DNA from: JBQTJJ01 sp052387235
Lineage (GTDB): Bacteria; Actinomycetota; Acidimicrobiia; Acidimicrobiales; GCA-2861595
Length of the DNA stretch: 13,434 bases
Direction: 5' to 3'
Assembly: GCA_052387235.1 (NCBI GenBank)
Contig: JBQTJJ010000125.1
Location: forward strand, 1-13,434
Under the pieces are notes generated by a model. The model was not told the DNA's origin. It made no database searches and saw only the letters and a program-made list of their open reading frames with translations. Below are positions 1 through 7,393 of the stretch, in pieces. Position 1 is the stretch's first letter; each line of letters opens with the position of its first letter. A program made the translations under genes and the position numbers.

Positions 1-2
1 TG

Positions 3-152
3 ACTCTGGCGGTGGTTGCCTCCGTCCGTCACCTCGACACGTCCTACGACGAGTTGCTGATGGGAGGCGTTGATCGCATCGAAGCGCGCCAACGGGTCGC
101 GGACCGGGTCGAGGCCGTACTCACGTCCTGGAGCGTCGCCCACGTTCCCTGA
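3..152 (+). CDS. C-terminal end of a DUF2293-like protein (partial)
   Basis: An open frame enters from the left edge and ends at TGA 150-152, giving the last 49 residues of a protein whose start lies outside the window. The segment reads RHLDTSYDELLMGGVDRIEA, followed by ARQRVADRVEAVLTSW. This 'VRH-x-DT-x-YDELL-x-G-x-DR-x-x-AR-x-x-V-x-x-x-V-x-x-VL-x-x-W' pattern is how I remember the end of the DUF2293 family, which has no known function. The family call is from memory of the pattern. That the frame is coding is supported by its G/C-rich third positions and by the lack of a competing frame. Nothing about its role can be inferred, since the rest of the gene and its upstream neighbours are not visible. 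Confidence 0.6.
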   Translation, partial: TLAVVASVRHLDTSYDELLMGGVDRIEARQRVADRVEAVLTSWSVAHVP

Positions 153-343
153 CCGCTGAGGGGCGCCTGGCGCGGCCTCGACCGGGCACCGATCAACCGT
201 TTGGGTGGCTCAACGGCGCACCGCCCGGCATAGGTGTCGACTGCCGCCGCTGCGGGCGCCGCGACCAACGCGGGTCGGCGGACCGGAGTTCTTCGCCGCG
301 GCTGTCACCCAGCTCCGACGTCTGAGACGATTTGGAGGCAGTG

Positions 344-835
344 GTGGATGACAAGGGGGGCTTCGAGGAGGAGTTTCGCCACTCCTACCGTGCCGCCTAC
401 CAGCTCGCCTACCGCATACTCGGCACGGTCGCCGAGGCGGAGGACTCAGCCGCCGAAGCCTTTGCCCGTGCCCTCGTCTCGTGGCCGAAGCTCAGCCGGC
501 TGCCCTACCGGCGGGCGTGGATCCTGCGGGTTACCGCCAACGTTGCGGTGGACTCTGTCCGGCGCCGCCGTCTCGCCACGATCGACCCGGATCTTCGTAC
601 CGACCACGAGGAGCCCGTGGTTCTGCGCCTCGCACTGGTCGCCGCGCTGCGCGCCCTTCCCCGCCGTCAGCGAGAAGTGGTCATCCTCCGCTATCTGGCG
701 GGGCTACCGGAGCTGGAGGTGGCGGCGTGCCTGGGCATTTCGCCCAACTCGGTGAAGACGCACTGCGCCCGTGCCCTGGCGAAGCTGCGGTCGTCGATCG
801 GCCCAGATTGGGAGGCGACTTCCCTTGCGTTCTGA
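344..835 (+). CDS. ECF-type RNA polymerase sigma factor
   Basis: A 163-residue sigma-70 family protein of extracytoplasmic-function size. Region 2 covers about residues 8-75, including AEDSAAEAFARAL and the basic DNA-contacting end VAVDSVRRRR. Region 4 covers about residues 102-152, starting LPRRQREVVILRYLAGL, with a helix-turn-helix at ELEVAACLGISPNSVKTH and the recognition-helix end ARALAKLR. There is no region 1 or 3, as expected for ECF factors. GTG 344 is chosen because GGAGG at 334-338 lies 5 bases upstream; the in-frame TTG 332 and GTG 341 are too close to it. The 3' end overlaps the next gene by 11 bases, so the two are translationally coupled, the usual arrangement for a sigma factor and its membrane-bound regulator. 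It probably directs RNA polymerase to a small stress regulon, unknown here. The sequence resembles the actinobacterial SigE-like ECF group, but the subgroup is not certain. Confidence 0.88.
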   Translation: MDDKGGFEEEFRHSYRAAYQLAYRILGTVAEAEDSAAEAFARALVSWPKLSRLPYRRAWILRVTANVAVDSVRRRRLATIDPDLRTDHEEPVVLRLALVAALRALPRRQREVVILRYLAGLPELEVAACLGISPNSVKTHCARALAKLRSSIGPDWEATSLAF

Positions 836-2012
836 CGATGAGATCTTCGCCCTGGTGCACGCGAAGGCCGATGCGATCCAGCGCCGGCGACGGCGGCGAG
901 CGGCGACGACCGCGCTCGTTATCGTCACAGCCGTCGTGGCGGTCGTCGTTCCGGCGCTCACCGAGGATCCCCGCGAGGAGGTGCGGGCGGCCGGTACGAC
1001 CTCGACCACCCTGGACGAGGCCGGAAGGTTCGGTTATCCGGTCGGCGTGGACCGCTGTTTTCCGAGAGCGACCGGACGCATCGCCTCATCCGATCCCCTT
1101 TCCCGGCGCGTAGCCGGGTGGCCGACGGACGCACCGGCCGTGCTGGTCCTGGGCTCGGACGGCGCCGTGTGGGTCGTCGACGGGCCTTCCGCCACGCGTT
1201 GGACGGGCGGGACCGGCGACGGTCCCGGCGCTCCCGGGTATGCCTGGGCCCGCTGGTCGCCCGACGGCAACATCCTGGCCAGCCGACTCGTCGGCGACTC
1301 GGCCGTCCGGATCGACCGGCTGCTCGGACCGGGGCGGGCCGAGGTCGCCTTGGAGCTGCCGTTCACCGTCCAGCCCGACGCCCCGGCCGGATACTGCCCC
1401 ATCGACGGCTACTTGCTCACCTTCGCCGTCAGCCCCCAAGGAATCACGCTCCTGCGTCACCAGCCGGGCCCGCAGCCGCACAGTTGCCCCCTGTCCATGG
1501 GACCGTTGGATGATCCTTGGCGCTGCGCCTTCCCCGAGGTCGTGATGCCGGAGTTCCGGCCCTTCGAACATCTCGGTGACGGACAAACCATGGGGCTCCG
1601 GAGCGGCCATCTGGTCGCCGTGATGGCCGACAGCACTGGGAGCACGACCTTCGCCCTGAATCAGAACGGCTCGGTCCAGGTGCTCCGCCCGGGTGCCACA
1701 GCCTTCTGCTGCTTCGCCGGCAGGGAGGCCTTCGCCGTAGCCCTCTCACCTGAGGGAGACAGGTGGGCCTTCACGATCGATGGCAACGAGGTGGTGGTCG
1801 CCAGCCTCGAGTCGCCGGACGCCGGCCGACCCCTCTGGCGGTCCACCAACGGCCTGGGTGCCCTGGCCTGGGCCGGTGAGTGGATCGTCGCCGCCGAACC
1901 GTCCTCGCTCATGCTGGTGTCGACGACGGACGGAGCCATGCACGAACTCGACGGCTTCGATCCGGGCGCGATCGTGTCCCTTGACGCCCTGGAACAGGAG
2001 GCGGGGAACTGA
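825..2012 (+). CDS. single-pass membrane protein with beta-propeller-like outer domain, probable regulator of the upstream sigma factor
   Basis: A 395-residue protein. TTG 825 is chosen because GGGAGG at 810-815 lies 9 bases upstream; no better start precedes the membrane segment. Residues 1-27 are a short cytoplasmic stretch ending in an Arg block. Residues about 28-47 form one hydrophobic helix (ALVIVTAVVAVVVPAL). The remaining ~345 residues would lie outside, with repeated 'SPDG/SPEGDRWAF'-like strands typical of WD40/TolB-style propellers and paired cysteines (for example FCCF, and single Cys in RCFP, GYCP, HSCP, WRCA). The HxxxCxxC zinc anti-sigma motif is absent, so its action as an anti-sigma factor is inferred only from the 11-base overlap with the sigma gene and the topology. 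Alternatively it could be a signal-sensing lipoprotein-like partner. No other family recognised. Confidence 0.7.
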   Translation: MRSDDEIFALVHAKADAIQRRRRRRAATTALVIVTAVVAVVVPALTEDPREEVRAAGTTSTTLDEAGRFGYPVGVDRCFPRATGRIASSDPLSRRVAGWPTDAPAVLVLGSDGAVWVVDGPSATRWTGGTGDGPGAPGYAWARWSPDGNILASRLVGDSAVRIDRLLGPGRAEVALELPFTVQPDAPAGYCPIDGYLLTFAVSPQGITLLRHQPGPQPHSCPLSMGPLDDPWRCAFPEVVMPEFRPFEHLGDGQTMGLRSGHLVAVMADSTGSTTFALNQNGSVQVLRPGATAFCCFAGREAFAVALSPEGDRWAFTIDGNEVVVASLESPDAGRPLWRSTNGLGALAWAGEWIVAAEPSSLMLVSTTDGAMHELDGFDPGAIVSLDALEQEAGN

Positions 2013-2501
2013 GCCGCCAGCGAAGCGTGGGACCCGCTCAGACGTGCGATCGCCGGCACCCTGAGCAGCCCGCCCGCCTCGGAGCGCTGAGACGACGGAC
2101 CCGCTCGCGATCACCAGATCGGCGTGGCGGCCGGCGCGACAACCCGGCAGTAGAGACGGACGGTCTGCCGTCGCGTCCCCGTCCTAGAACGCCGAGACGA
2201 TCAGGATCAACCCGGCACTCAAAGCCGCAGCGGCAAGAGCGCAGCAGCTTGTTGTCGCTTCAGTACAAACGGCCACGAGATAGTCGGTGTCGCTCGCCGG
2301 CCGCCGCGAGGATCACTGGGTGTGGTCGTCTCGAAGCACAGTTCGGAGGCGCTTCACACCGGCCCGCCACTCGACGAACGTAGGAAAACCGGTGTCTGCG
2401 CGCCCGGTGCCGCCGAAATTCTTGTGTCTTTTTTGTGTCATGGCGGTGTCCCGCCGGAACCCTACAAGCCCCTGACCAGGGCGTTTGCAGCAAAAATGTC
2501 G
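2013..2501. other. 489-base gene-free stretch beside the tmRNA 3' end
   Basis: No convincing gene lies here: the open frames are short, lack ribosome sites and show no third-position G/C bias. Base composition is visibly lower in GC than the housekeeping block to the right. The right half holds five copies of GTGTC (2287, 2392, 2424, 2435, 2446), the last three exactly 11 bases apart, and an imperfect dyad at 2466-2485 (CCCT/AGGG stem) immediately downstream of the tmRNA 3' end, which could be a weak terminator for ssrA. The composition, the lack of genes and the repeats suggest the remnant of an integrated element rather than a normal intergenic region; this is inference. Confidence 0.5.
2422..2450. 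repeat. three GTGTC direct repeats with an 11-base period
   Basis: GTGTC occurs at 2424-2428, 2435-2439 and 2446-2450; the first two extend to TTGTGTC. The exact 11-base spacing puts the three copies on about the same face of the helix, which is typical of protein arm-binding sites. Two further GTGTC copies lie upstream at 2287 and 2392. The position, about 50 bases from the tmRNA 3' end, would suit integrase arm sites. Confidence 0.5.
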
Positions 2502-2849
2502 TGGAGGTGGCGGGAATCGAACCCGCGTCCTTCAGCTTCTCAGCAGGGCTTCTCCGAGCGCAGCCGGTGGAGGATCTCGGGCCCGTCGTCGTCACCGGCA
2601 CTCGGCGACGGGCCCCAGTCAGCTGAGATGTCCCTCCCCGTCCGCTGACGGAACCGGGAGGTGAGCCCCACTGGATGGCGCCGGCATCCGCTCCGCGGGG
2701 CTGGGAACGGGCCGACGTCGCTGTGGTTTAGGCAGCGAGCGCGAAGTTGTCTTCGGCGCTTGTGTTTTGTTCCGGCTCTTTAACGTGGCTCCGGAGACCA
2801 CGGCTCGCTTCACCTGCCTCGACGACCGAAGTCGAAGCCCTTCACCCCC
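2502..2849 (-). ncRNA. ssrA: transfer-messenger RNA (tmRNA)
   Basis: A 348-base tmRNA that rescues stalled ribosomes and tags the unfinished protein for degradation. The 5' end GGGGGTG (2849-2843) pairs with CACCTCC (2509-2503) as a 7-bp acceptor stem with a G-U third pair, the alanine identity element, followed by discriminator A at 2502. CCA is not encoded. The T arm (GCGGG TTCGATT CCCGC) sits just inside. A pseudoknot follows the 5' domain (CGTGG/CCACG with TCCGG/CCGGA). The tag frame ends FALAA-stop at 2728. The most likely resume codon is GCC at 2757, with the conserved A four bases before it, giving the tag AEDNFALAA. An earlier resume codon in the same frame cannot be excluded. It lies 45 bases downstream of smpB on the same strand, with its own -10 box. 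Confidence 0.95.
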
Positions 2850-2876
2850 TCGTGTGTAGGTGCAACTGTGGACACC

Positions 2877-2882
2877 ATCCTA
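2877..2882 (-). promoter_or_regulatory. -10 box of the tmRNA promoter
   Basis: On the minus strand TAGGAT fits the actinobacterial -10 pattern TANNNT. It would start transcription near 2870, about 20 bases before the mature tmRNA 5' end, leaving a short leader for RNase P to remove. No clear -35 box is visible; that region falls at the end of smpB. Confidence 0.5.
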
Positions 2883-2894
2883 ACGCCCGTGGGC

Positions 2895-3389
2895 TCACGC
2901 CTCTTCCCGCCGGCCCCGGGCCGTGGCCCGCTCCACCTCCCGGGCCGCGTCCCGGGCCGCGATGGCGTGGCGCTTGTCGTAGGTGCGCCGGCCCCGGGCC
3001 AGGGCCAGCTCCACCTTGGCCCGGCCGTCCTTGAAGTAGACCGACAGGGGCACGAGGGCCAGCCCGTCCTGGCTGGTGCGCACCCGCAGCTCGTCGATCT
3101 CCCGGCGGTGCAGCAGCAGCTTGCGCCGGCGCTCGGGGTCATGGCCGCCGAAGCCGGTGGCCATGGCGTAGGGCGACACGTGCACGCCGTACAGCCACAC
3201 CTCGCCGCCCTCGACCAGGGCGTAGGCGTCGCGCAGCTGGACCTTGCCGTCGCGGATCGACTTCACCTCGCTTCCCTGGAGGGCGATGCCGCACTCCAGG
3301 GTCTCGAGCACGTCGTAGTCGTGGCGCGCCTTGCGGTTCTGGGCGACGGGCCGGGGGCCCTTCGGCTGCTTCTGCGGCTTGGGCGCCAT
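2895..3389 (-). CDS. smpB: SsrA-binding protein SmpB
   Basis: A 164-residue protein of normal SmpB length that binds the tRNA-like domain of tmRNA and brings it to stalled ribosomes. The diagnostic core NRKARHDYDVLETLECGIAL (residues 18-37) is followed by QGSEVKSIRDGKVQLRDAYA. Next come YGVHVSPYAMA with its trailing GHDPERRRKLLLH, and the beta-barrel strand LVPLSVYFKDGRAKVELALARG. The basic C-terminal tail (DKRHAIAARDAAREVERATA) is the part that folds into the ribosomal mRNA channel. The start ATG at 3389 has no evident ribosome site, and a TAGCCT box lies only 9 bases upstream, so the message may be nearly leaderless. Its partner RNA gene ssrA follows directly on the same strand. Confidence 0.97.
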   Translation of the reverse strand: MAPKPQKQPKGPRPVAQNRKARHDYDVLETLECGIALQGSEVKSIRDGKVQLRDAYALVEGGEVWLYGVHVSPYAMATGFGGHDPERRRKLLLHRREIDELRVRTSQDGLALVPLSVYFKDGRAKVELALARGRRTYDKRHAIAARDAAREVERATARGRREEA

Positions 3390-3398
3390 GGCCGGCCG

Positions 3399-3408
3399 AG
3401 GCTACCCT
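3399..3408. promoter_or_regulatory. overlapping divergent -10 boxes between smpB and mec
   Basis: The 29 bases between the two divergent start codons contain AGGCTACCCT. Read on the plus strand it gives TACCCT (3403-3408), and on the minus strand TAGCCT (3404-3399); both fit TANNNT and share the central TA. Transcripts would begin only a few bases before each start codon, which agrees with the absence of ribosome sites at both genes. Upstream -35 boxes would lie inside the opposing genes and are not obvious. Confidence 0.45.
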
Positions 3409-3418
3409 TCCCGCCCCG

Positions 3419-3838
3419 ATGCTCCGCCTCGCCGCCACCGTGCGCCGCCAGATGGTCGACCACTGCCTGGCCGGTCTCCCCGAGGAGGCGTGCGGCCTGC
3501 TGGGCGGGACGCCCGAGCCGGCCGAGGCCGGCATCTGCTACCCGACCCGGAACGTGGCCGGGTCGGCCCGGCTCTACACGGTGGACCCGCTCCAGCACCT
3601 CCGGGCCGACCGCGACGCCGAGGACCGGGGTCTGCAGCTCATCGGCGTGTTCCACTCCCACACCCACACCGAGGCCTACCCGTCGCCCACCGACGTGGCC
3701 CAGGCGCCGGACCCGGCGTGGCACTACGTCCTCGTCTCCTTGAAGTACGCCGACCCGGTGGTGCGCTCGTTCCGGATCGTGGACGGCGGCGTCGAGGAGG
3801 AGGCGGTGGAGGTCGTGGAGGACCCGGGGTGGGCGTAG
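3419..3838 (+). CDS. mec: JAMM/MPN+ metallopeptidase, CysO-cysteine peptidase (Mec)
   Basis: A 139-residue zinc peptidase that releases cysteine from the C-terminus of the carrier protein CysO. The JAMM ligands are visible: Glu22 or Glu23 in PEEACGLL, then His79-x-His81-x10-Asp92 in HSHTHTEAYPSPTD, close to the mycobacterial enzyme (HSHTATEAYPS). The conserved stretch WHYVLVSLKY and the ending RSFRIVDGGVEEE complete the fold. It heads the mec-cysO-cysM block, 37 bases before cysO. ATG 3419 gives the expected length; ATG 3452 would cut the first helix. No ribosome site is seen, and a TACCCT -10 box lies 10 bases upstream, so translation may be from a nearly leaderless message. Because the adjacent CysO ends in GGAA, this enzyme might also trim that tail (inference). 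Confidence 0.93.
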   Translation: MLRLAATVRRQMVDHCLAGLPEEACGLLGGTPEPAEAGICYPTRNVAGSARLYTVDPLQHLRADRDAEDRGLQLIGVFHSHTHTEAYPSPTDVAQAPDPAWHYVLVSLKYADPVVRSFRIVDGGVEEEAVEVVEDPGWA

Positions 3839-3841
3839 GAT
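3836..3841 (+). promoter_or_regulatory. possible internal -10 box before cysO
   Basis: TAGGAT overlaps the mec stop codon and matches TANNNT, identical to the tmRNA box. It would start RNA near 3849, leaving room for the cysO ribosome site at 3864-3871. No good -35 is visible, so this may be chance. Confidence 0.28.
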
Positions 3842-3875
3842 CACAGCTGTCCGCATCCGTCTCGAGGGAGGCCCC

Positions 3876-4157
3876 GTGCCCGTCGAAGTGCGCCTGCCCA
3901 CCATCCTCCGCCAGCACGCCGGCGGCCAGGTGACGGTGAAGGCCAACGGGTCCACCGTGGGCGAGGTGTTCGACGACCTGGTGCGCCAGTTCCCCAACCT
4001 GGCCGGCCAGGTGGTCACCGAGGACGGCACCCTGCACAGGTTCGTCAACGTGTACCGCAACGACGACGACGTGCGCTACCTCGAGAAGCTGGACACCAAG
4101 GTCTCCGACGACGACGTCATCTCGATCCTCCCCGCCGTCGCCGGGGGCGCCGCCTGA
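3876..4157 (+). CDS. cysO: ubiquitin-like sulfur-carrier protein CysO (MoaD/ThiS family)
   Basis: A 93-residue beta-grasp protein that carries sulfur as a C-terminal thiocarboxylate and hands it to CysM for cysteine synthesis. Family features are LPTILRQHAGGQ near the start, the central RFVNVYRNDDDVRYL, and the ending ISILPAVAGG. GTG 3876 is supported by GAGGGAGG ending 4 bases upstream. The odd feature is the C-terminus: the diglycine (Gly90-Gly91) that must be exposed for activation is followed by two alanines, whereas mycobacterial CysO ends at GG. The tail would have to be removed first, as the JAMM protein QbsD does for QbsE, which ends GGCF. The neighbouring Mec is the obvious candidate (inference). 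cysM follows 16 bases downstream. Confidence 0.93.
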   Translation: MPVEVRLPTILRQHAGGQVTVKANGSTVGEVFDDLVRQFPNLAGQVVTEDGTLHRFVNVYRNDDDVRYLEKLDTKVSDDDVISILPAVAGGAA

Positions 4158-4173
4158 CGGCGGAGCGCCGCCG

Positions 4174-5121
4174 GTGACCTCGTACGCCAGCGTCCTCGAC
4201 CTCATCGGCGACACGCCGATGGTCGACGTGTCGGCCCTGAGCGCCAACCCGAGCTCGCGGATCCTGGCCAAGCTGGAGGGGCAGAACCCGGCCGGCTCGG
4301 TGAAGGACCGGGTGGCCCTGTCGATGGTGGAGCGGGCCGAGAAGGAGGGCCTGCTCGGCCCCGGCCACACCATCATCGAGTCGTCGTCGGGGAACACCGG
4401 CATCGGCCTGGCCATGGTGGCCAAGGTGAGGGGGTACCGGCTCAAGGTCGTGCTGCCGGAGAACGTCTCCGACGAGCGCAAGCAGCTCCTGGCCGTGTGG
4501 GGAGCCGAGATCATCTCCACGCCCGGGGCCGGCGGCTCCAACGGGGCCATGCGGGAGGCCCAGCGGCTGGCGGCCGAGCATCCCGAGTGGTGGTTCCCGT
4601 TCCAGTACGGCAACCAGGCCAACGTCGACGCCCACCTCGAGGGCACCGGCCCCGAGATCTGGCGGGACGCGCCCGACGTCACCCACCTGGTGGCCGGCCT
4701 CGGCACCAGCGGCACCCTGGTGGGGGTCGGCCGCTTCCTCAAGGGCCGCAACCCCGACGTGCAGGTCTGGGCGGTAGAGCCGCCCGTGGGCGAGATGGTG
4801 GACGGCCTCAAGAACTTCGACGAGGGATTCGTGCCGCCCATCTTCGAGGCCAACGACGGCGCCTCCCTCCTCGACCGCAAGATGATCGTGCGGCCCCGGG
4901 ACTCGATCGAGTGGACCCGGCGCCTCATCGACGTCGGCGTCTTCGCCGGCATCTCCTCGGGCGCCGTCCTGGCCGGCGCCGCCCGCTGCGCGGCCGAGGT
5001 GGACGGGGCCGTGATCGTGGTGGTCCTCCCCGACGGGGGCTGGAAGTACCTCTCCACCGGCGCCTGGACCGACGACCTGGACGTGGTCACGGAGCGGGCC
5101 AAGCGGATCATGTACTTCTGA
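4174..5121 (+). CDS. cysM: CysO-dependent O-phosphoserine sulfhydrylase (CysM)
   Basis: A 315-residue PLP enzyme of the cysteine synthase family. It joins a phosphoserine-derived aminoacrylate with sulfur from CysO thiocarboxylate to form CysO-cysteine, which Mec then cleaves. Visible landmarks are the PLP lysine Lys44 in GSVKDR, the SSSGNTG substrate loop (70-76), the GTSGT phosphate-binding loop (177-181), GISSGAV near 259-265 and the WKYLSTGAW ending. The C-terminal WKYLSTGA and the DEGFVP loop match the CysM subgroup rather than CysK. Lys213 in LKNFDEGFVP occupies the place where, from memory, mycobacterial CysM has the phosphoserine-recognising Arg220. GTG 4174 follows a GGCGGAG site. 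The next gene starts 7 bases after the stop. Confidence 0.93.
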   Translation: MTSYASVLDLIGDTPMVDVSALSANPSSRILAKLEGQNPAGSVKDRVALSMVERAEKEGLLGPGHTIIESSSGNTGIGLAMVAKVRGYRLKVVLPENVSDERKQLLAVWGAEIISTPGAGGSNGAMREAQRLAAEHPEWWFPFQYGNQANVDAHLEGTGPEIWRDAPDVTHLVAGLGTSGTLVGVGRFLKGRNPDVQVWAVEPPVGEMVDGLKNFDEGFVPPIFEANDGASLLDRKMIVRPRDSIEWTRRLIDVGVFAGISSGAVLAGAARCAAEVDGAVIVVVLPDGGWKYLSTGAWTDDLDVVTERAKRIMYF

Positions 5122-5128
5122 CCGGCCC

Positions 5129-5932
5129 GTGGACGACCGGCCCATCGGGATCTTCGACAGCGGGTTCGGCGGGCTCACCGTGGCCCGCGCCCTGATCGAC
5201 CTGCTGCCGGAGGAGGACGTGGTCTACTTCGGCGACACCGGCCGCTACCCGTGGGGGCCCCGCCCCCTCGACGAGGTGCGAGAGTACGCCCGCCAGGTCT
5301 CCACCCTGCTGGTGCGGCGCCACGGCGTGAAGATGGTGGTGGTGGCGTGCAACACGGCATCGGCCGCCGCCCTCGACCTGCTCCGCTTCGAGCACGACGT
5401 CCCCCTGGTCGGCGTGATCGACCCCGGCCTGCGCGCCGCCGCCGCCGTCACCCGCAACCGGCGGGTGGGCGTGATCGGCACCGTCGGCACCATCGCCTCG
5501 GGCGCCTACCAGCGGGCGGCGGTGAGCTCGCGCGCCGGCGTGGAGCTGCTGTGCTGCGCCTGCCCCGGTTTCGTGGAGTTCGTGGAGCGGGGCGAGACCG
5601 ACGGCGACCAGGTCCACGTGCTGGCCGAGCGCCTGCTGGCCCCCCTGCGCCACGCCTTCGTGGACACTGTCCTCCTGGGCTGCACCCACTACCCGTTCCT
5701 GGCCCGCACCATCGGCGACGTCATGGGCCGGGACGTGGTGCTGGTGTCGTCGGCGGAGGAGACGGCGTTCGAGGTGCGGGCCCTGCTCGACGACACCGGC
5801 CTGGTGCGGCGCAGCGGCGGCAAGGGATCGCACCGGTTCGTGTCGTCGGGCGACGTGGAGGCGTTCAAGTCGCTGGGCAGCAGGCTGCTGGGCCCCGAGC
5901 TGGAGGAGGCGGAGGGGTGGACATGGGACTGA
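5129..5932 (+). CDS. murI: glutamate racemase
   Basis: A 267-residue cytoplasmic racemase that makes D-glutamate for peptidoglycan. Both catalytic cysteines and their motifs are present: FDSGFGGLTV (Asp10, Ser11), YFGDTGRYPWG, VACNTASA (Cys74) and LLGCTHYPFL (Cys185, His187). The length is typical. GTG 5129 is chosen because it comes directly before the conserved RPIGIFDSGFGG start; no strong ribosome site is visible, and the 7-base gap from cysM suggests translational coupling. The 3' end overlaps the following gene by 10 bases. In mycobacteria a rhomboid protease gene lies between cysM and murI; it is absent here. Confidence 0.96.
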   Translation: MDDRPIGIFDSGFGGLTVARALIDLLPEEDVVYFGDTGRYPWGPRPLDEVREYARQVSTLLVRRHGVKMVVVACNTASAAALDLLRFEHDVPLVGVIDPGLRAAAAVTRNRRVGVIGTVGTIASGAYQRAAVSSRAGVELLCCACPGFVEFVERGETDGDQVHVLAERLLAPLRHAFVDTVLLGCTHYPFLARTIGDVMGRDVVLVSSAEETAFEVRALLDDTGLVRRSGGKGSHRFVSSGDVEAFKSLGSRLLGPELEEAEGWTWD

Positions 5933-6641
5933 GCGTCACCGTGCTCGGCTGCAGCGGCAGCTACCCGGGCCCGGCCGGGGCCTGCAGCGGCTACCTGGTG
6001 CGGGGTGCCGGCACGACGGTCTGGCTCGACGCAGGATCGGGCTCCATGGCCAACCTCCAGTGCCACGTGGGCCTGGCCGACGTCGACGCGGTGGTGCTCA
6101 CCCACGAGCACCCCGACCACTGGAGCGACCTCGAGGGCTACCGGGTGGCCTGCACCTACGTGCTCGACCACACCGGCGTCCCCGTCTACGCCCCGGCCGG
6201 CCTGCGGGAGCGGGTCTCGGGGGACACCGAGCCGGCCTTCGCGTGGTACGAGGTGGCCGACGGCCACACGGCGGCGGTGGGAGGGCTGCAGTTGCGCTTC
6301 TCCCGCACCGACCACCCGCCCGAGACGCTGGCGGTGCGCATCGACGCCGAGGGCCGCTCGCTCGCCTACACCGCCGACACCGGGCCCGGGTGGTCGCTGT
6401 CCGCCCTCGGCCCCGGCATCGACCTGGCCCTGGTGGAGGCCACCTACCTGGCCCCCATGGAGGGCACGGCCGGCCATCTCAGCGCCCGCCAGGCCGGGGC
6501 CATGGGCCGGGACGCCGGCGTGGGCCGCCTCGTGCTGACCCACGTGTGGCCCACCGTCGACCCCGGGGCCAGCCGGGCCGAGGCCGAGCCGGCCTATGGT
6601 CGGCCCGTGGAACTGGCCCGCCTGCACGAGACCTACGACGT

Positions 6642-6645
<4 letters not shown>
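5923..6645 (+). CDS. metallo-beta-lactamase fold hydrolase, probable cyclic-nucleotide phosphodiesterase (Rv1339-like)
   Basis: A 240-residue metallo-hydrolase. Metal ligands are visible as HEHPDH (His61, His63, Asp65, His66), His131 in TDHPPE, Asp152 in TADTG and His207 in LTHVWP; His185 in AGHLS is also conserved. By position and sequence it corresponds to mycobacterial Rv1339, which has been reported to hydrolyse cAMP; the substrate here is inferred from that homology. ATG 5923 has a GGAGG site 7 bases upstream (5911-5915) and overlaps the end of murI by 10 bases. Its own stop overlaps the rph start as ATGA, so murI, this gene and rph form one coupled unit. No signal peptide, so it is cytoplasmic. 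Confidence 0.85.
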
Positions 6646-7388
<743 letters not shown>

Positions 7389-7393
7389 CGGCC

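Noticed and set aside
304..330. TGTCAC followed by CGTC/CGAT as an autoregulated ECF promoter before the sigma gene
   Set aside because: The spacing is wrong, and transcription would begin on top of the ribosome site.
715..728. TGGAGGTGGCGG, matching the tmRNA 3' end, as a second attachment-site copy
   Set aside because: Only 12 bases, inside the sigma factor gene; similar strings also occur in rdgB, so it is codon-driven coincidence.
2155..2172. GACGG/CCGTC hairpin as terminator of the sigma factor operon
   Set aside because: Only 5 base pairs with an 8-base loop and 140 bases after the stop; not distinguishable from chance at this GC content.
2260..2601. Minus-strand 113-codon open frame across the tmRNA 3' end
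   Set aside because: It reads through the T arm of the tmRNA (giving the tell-tale AGSIPATST), has no ribosome site and no codon bias.
3639..5111. 490-codon minus-strand open frame opposite cysM and cysO
   Set aside because: An antisense shadow typical of high-GC DNA; the plus strand encodes three clearly recognised proteins here.
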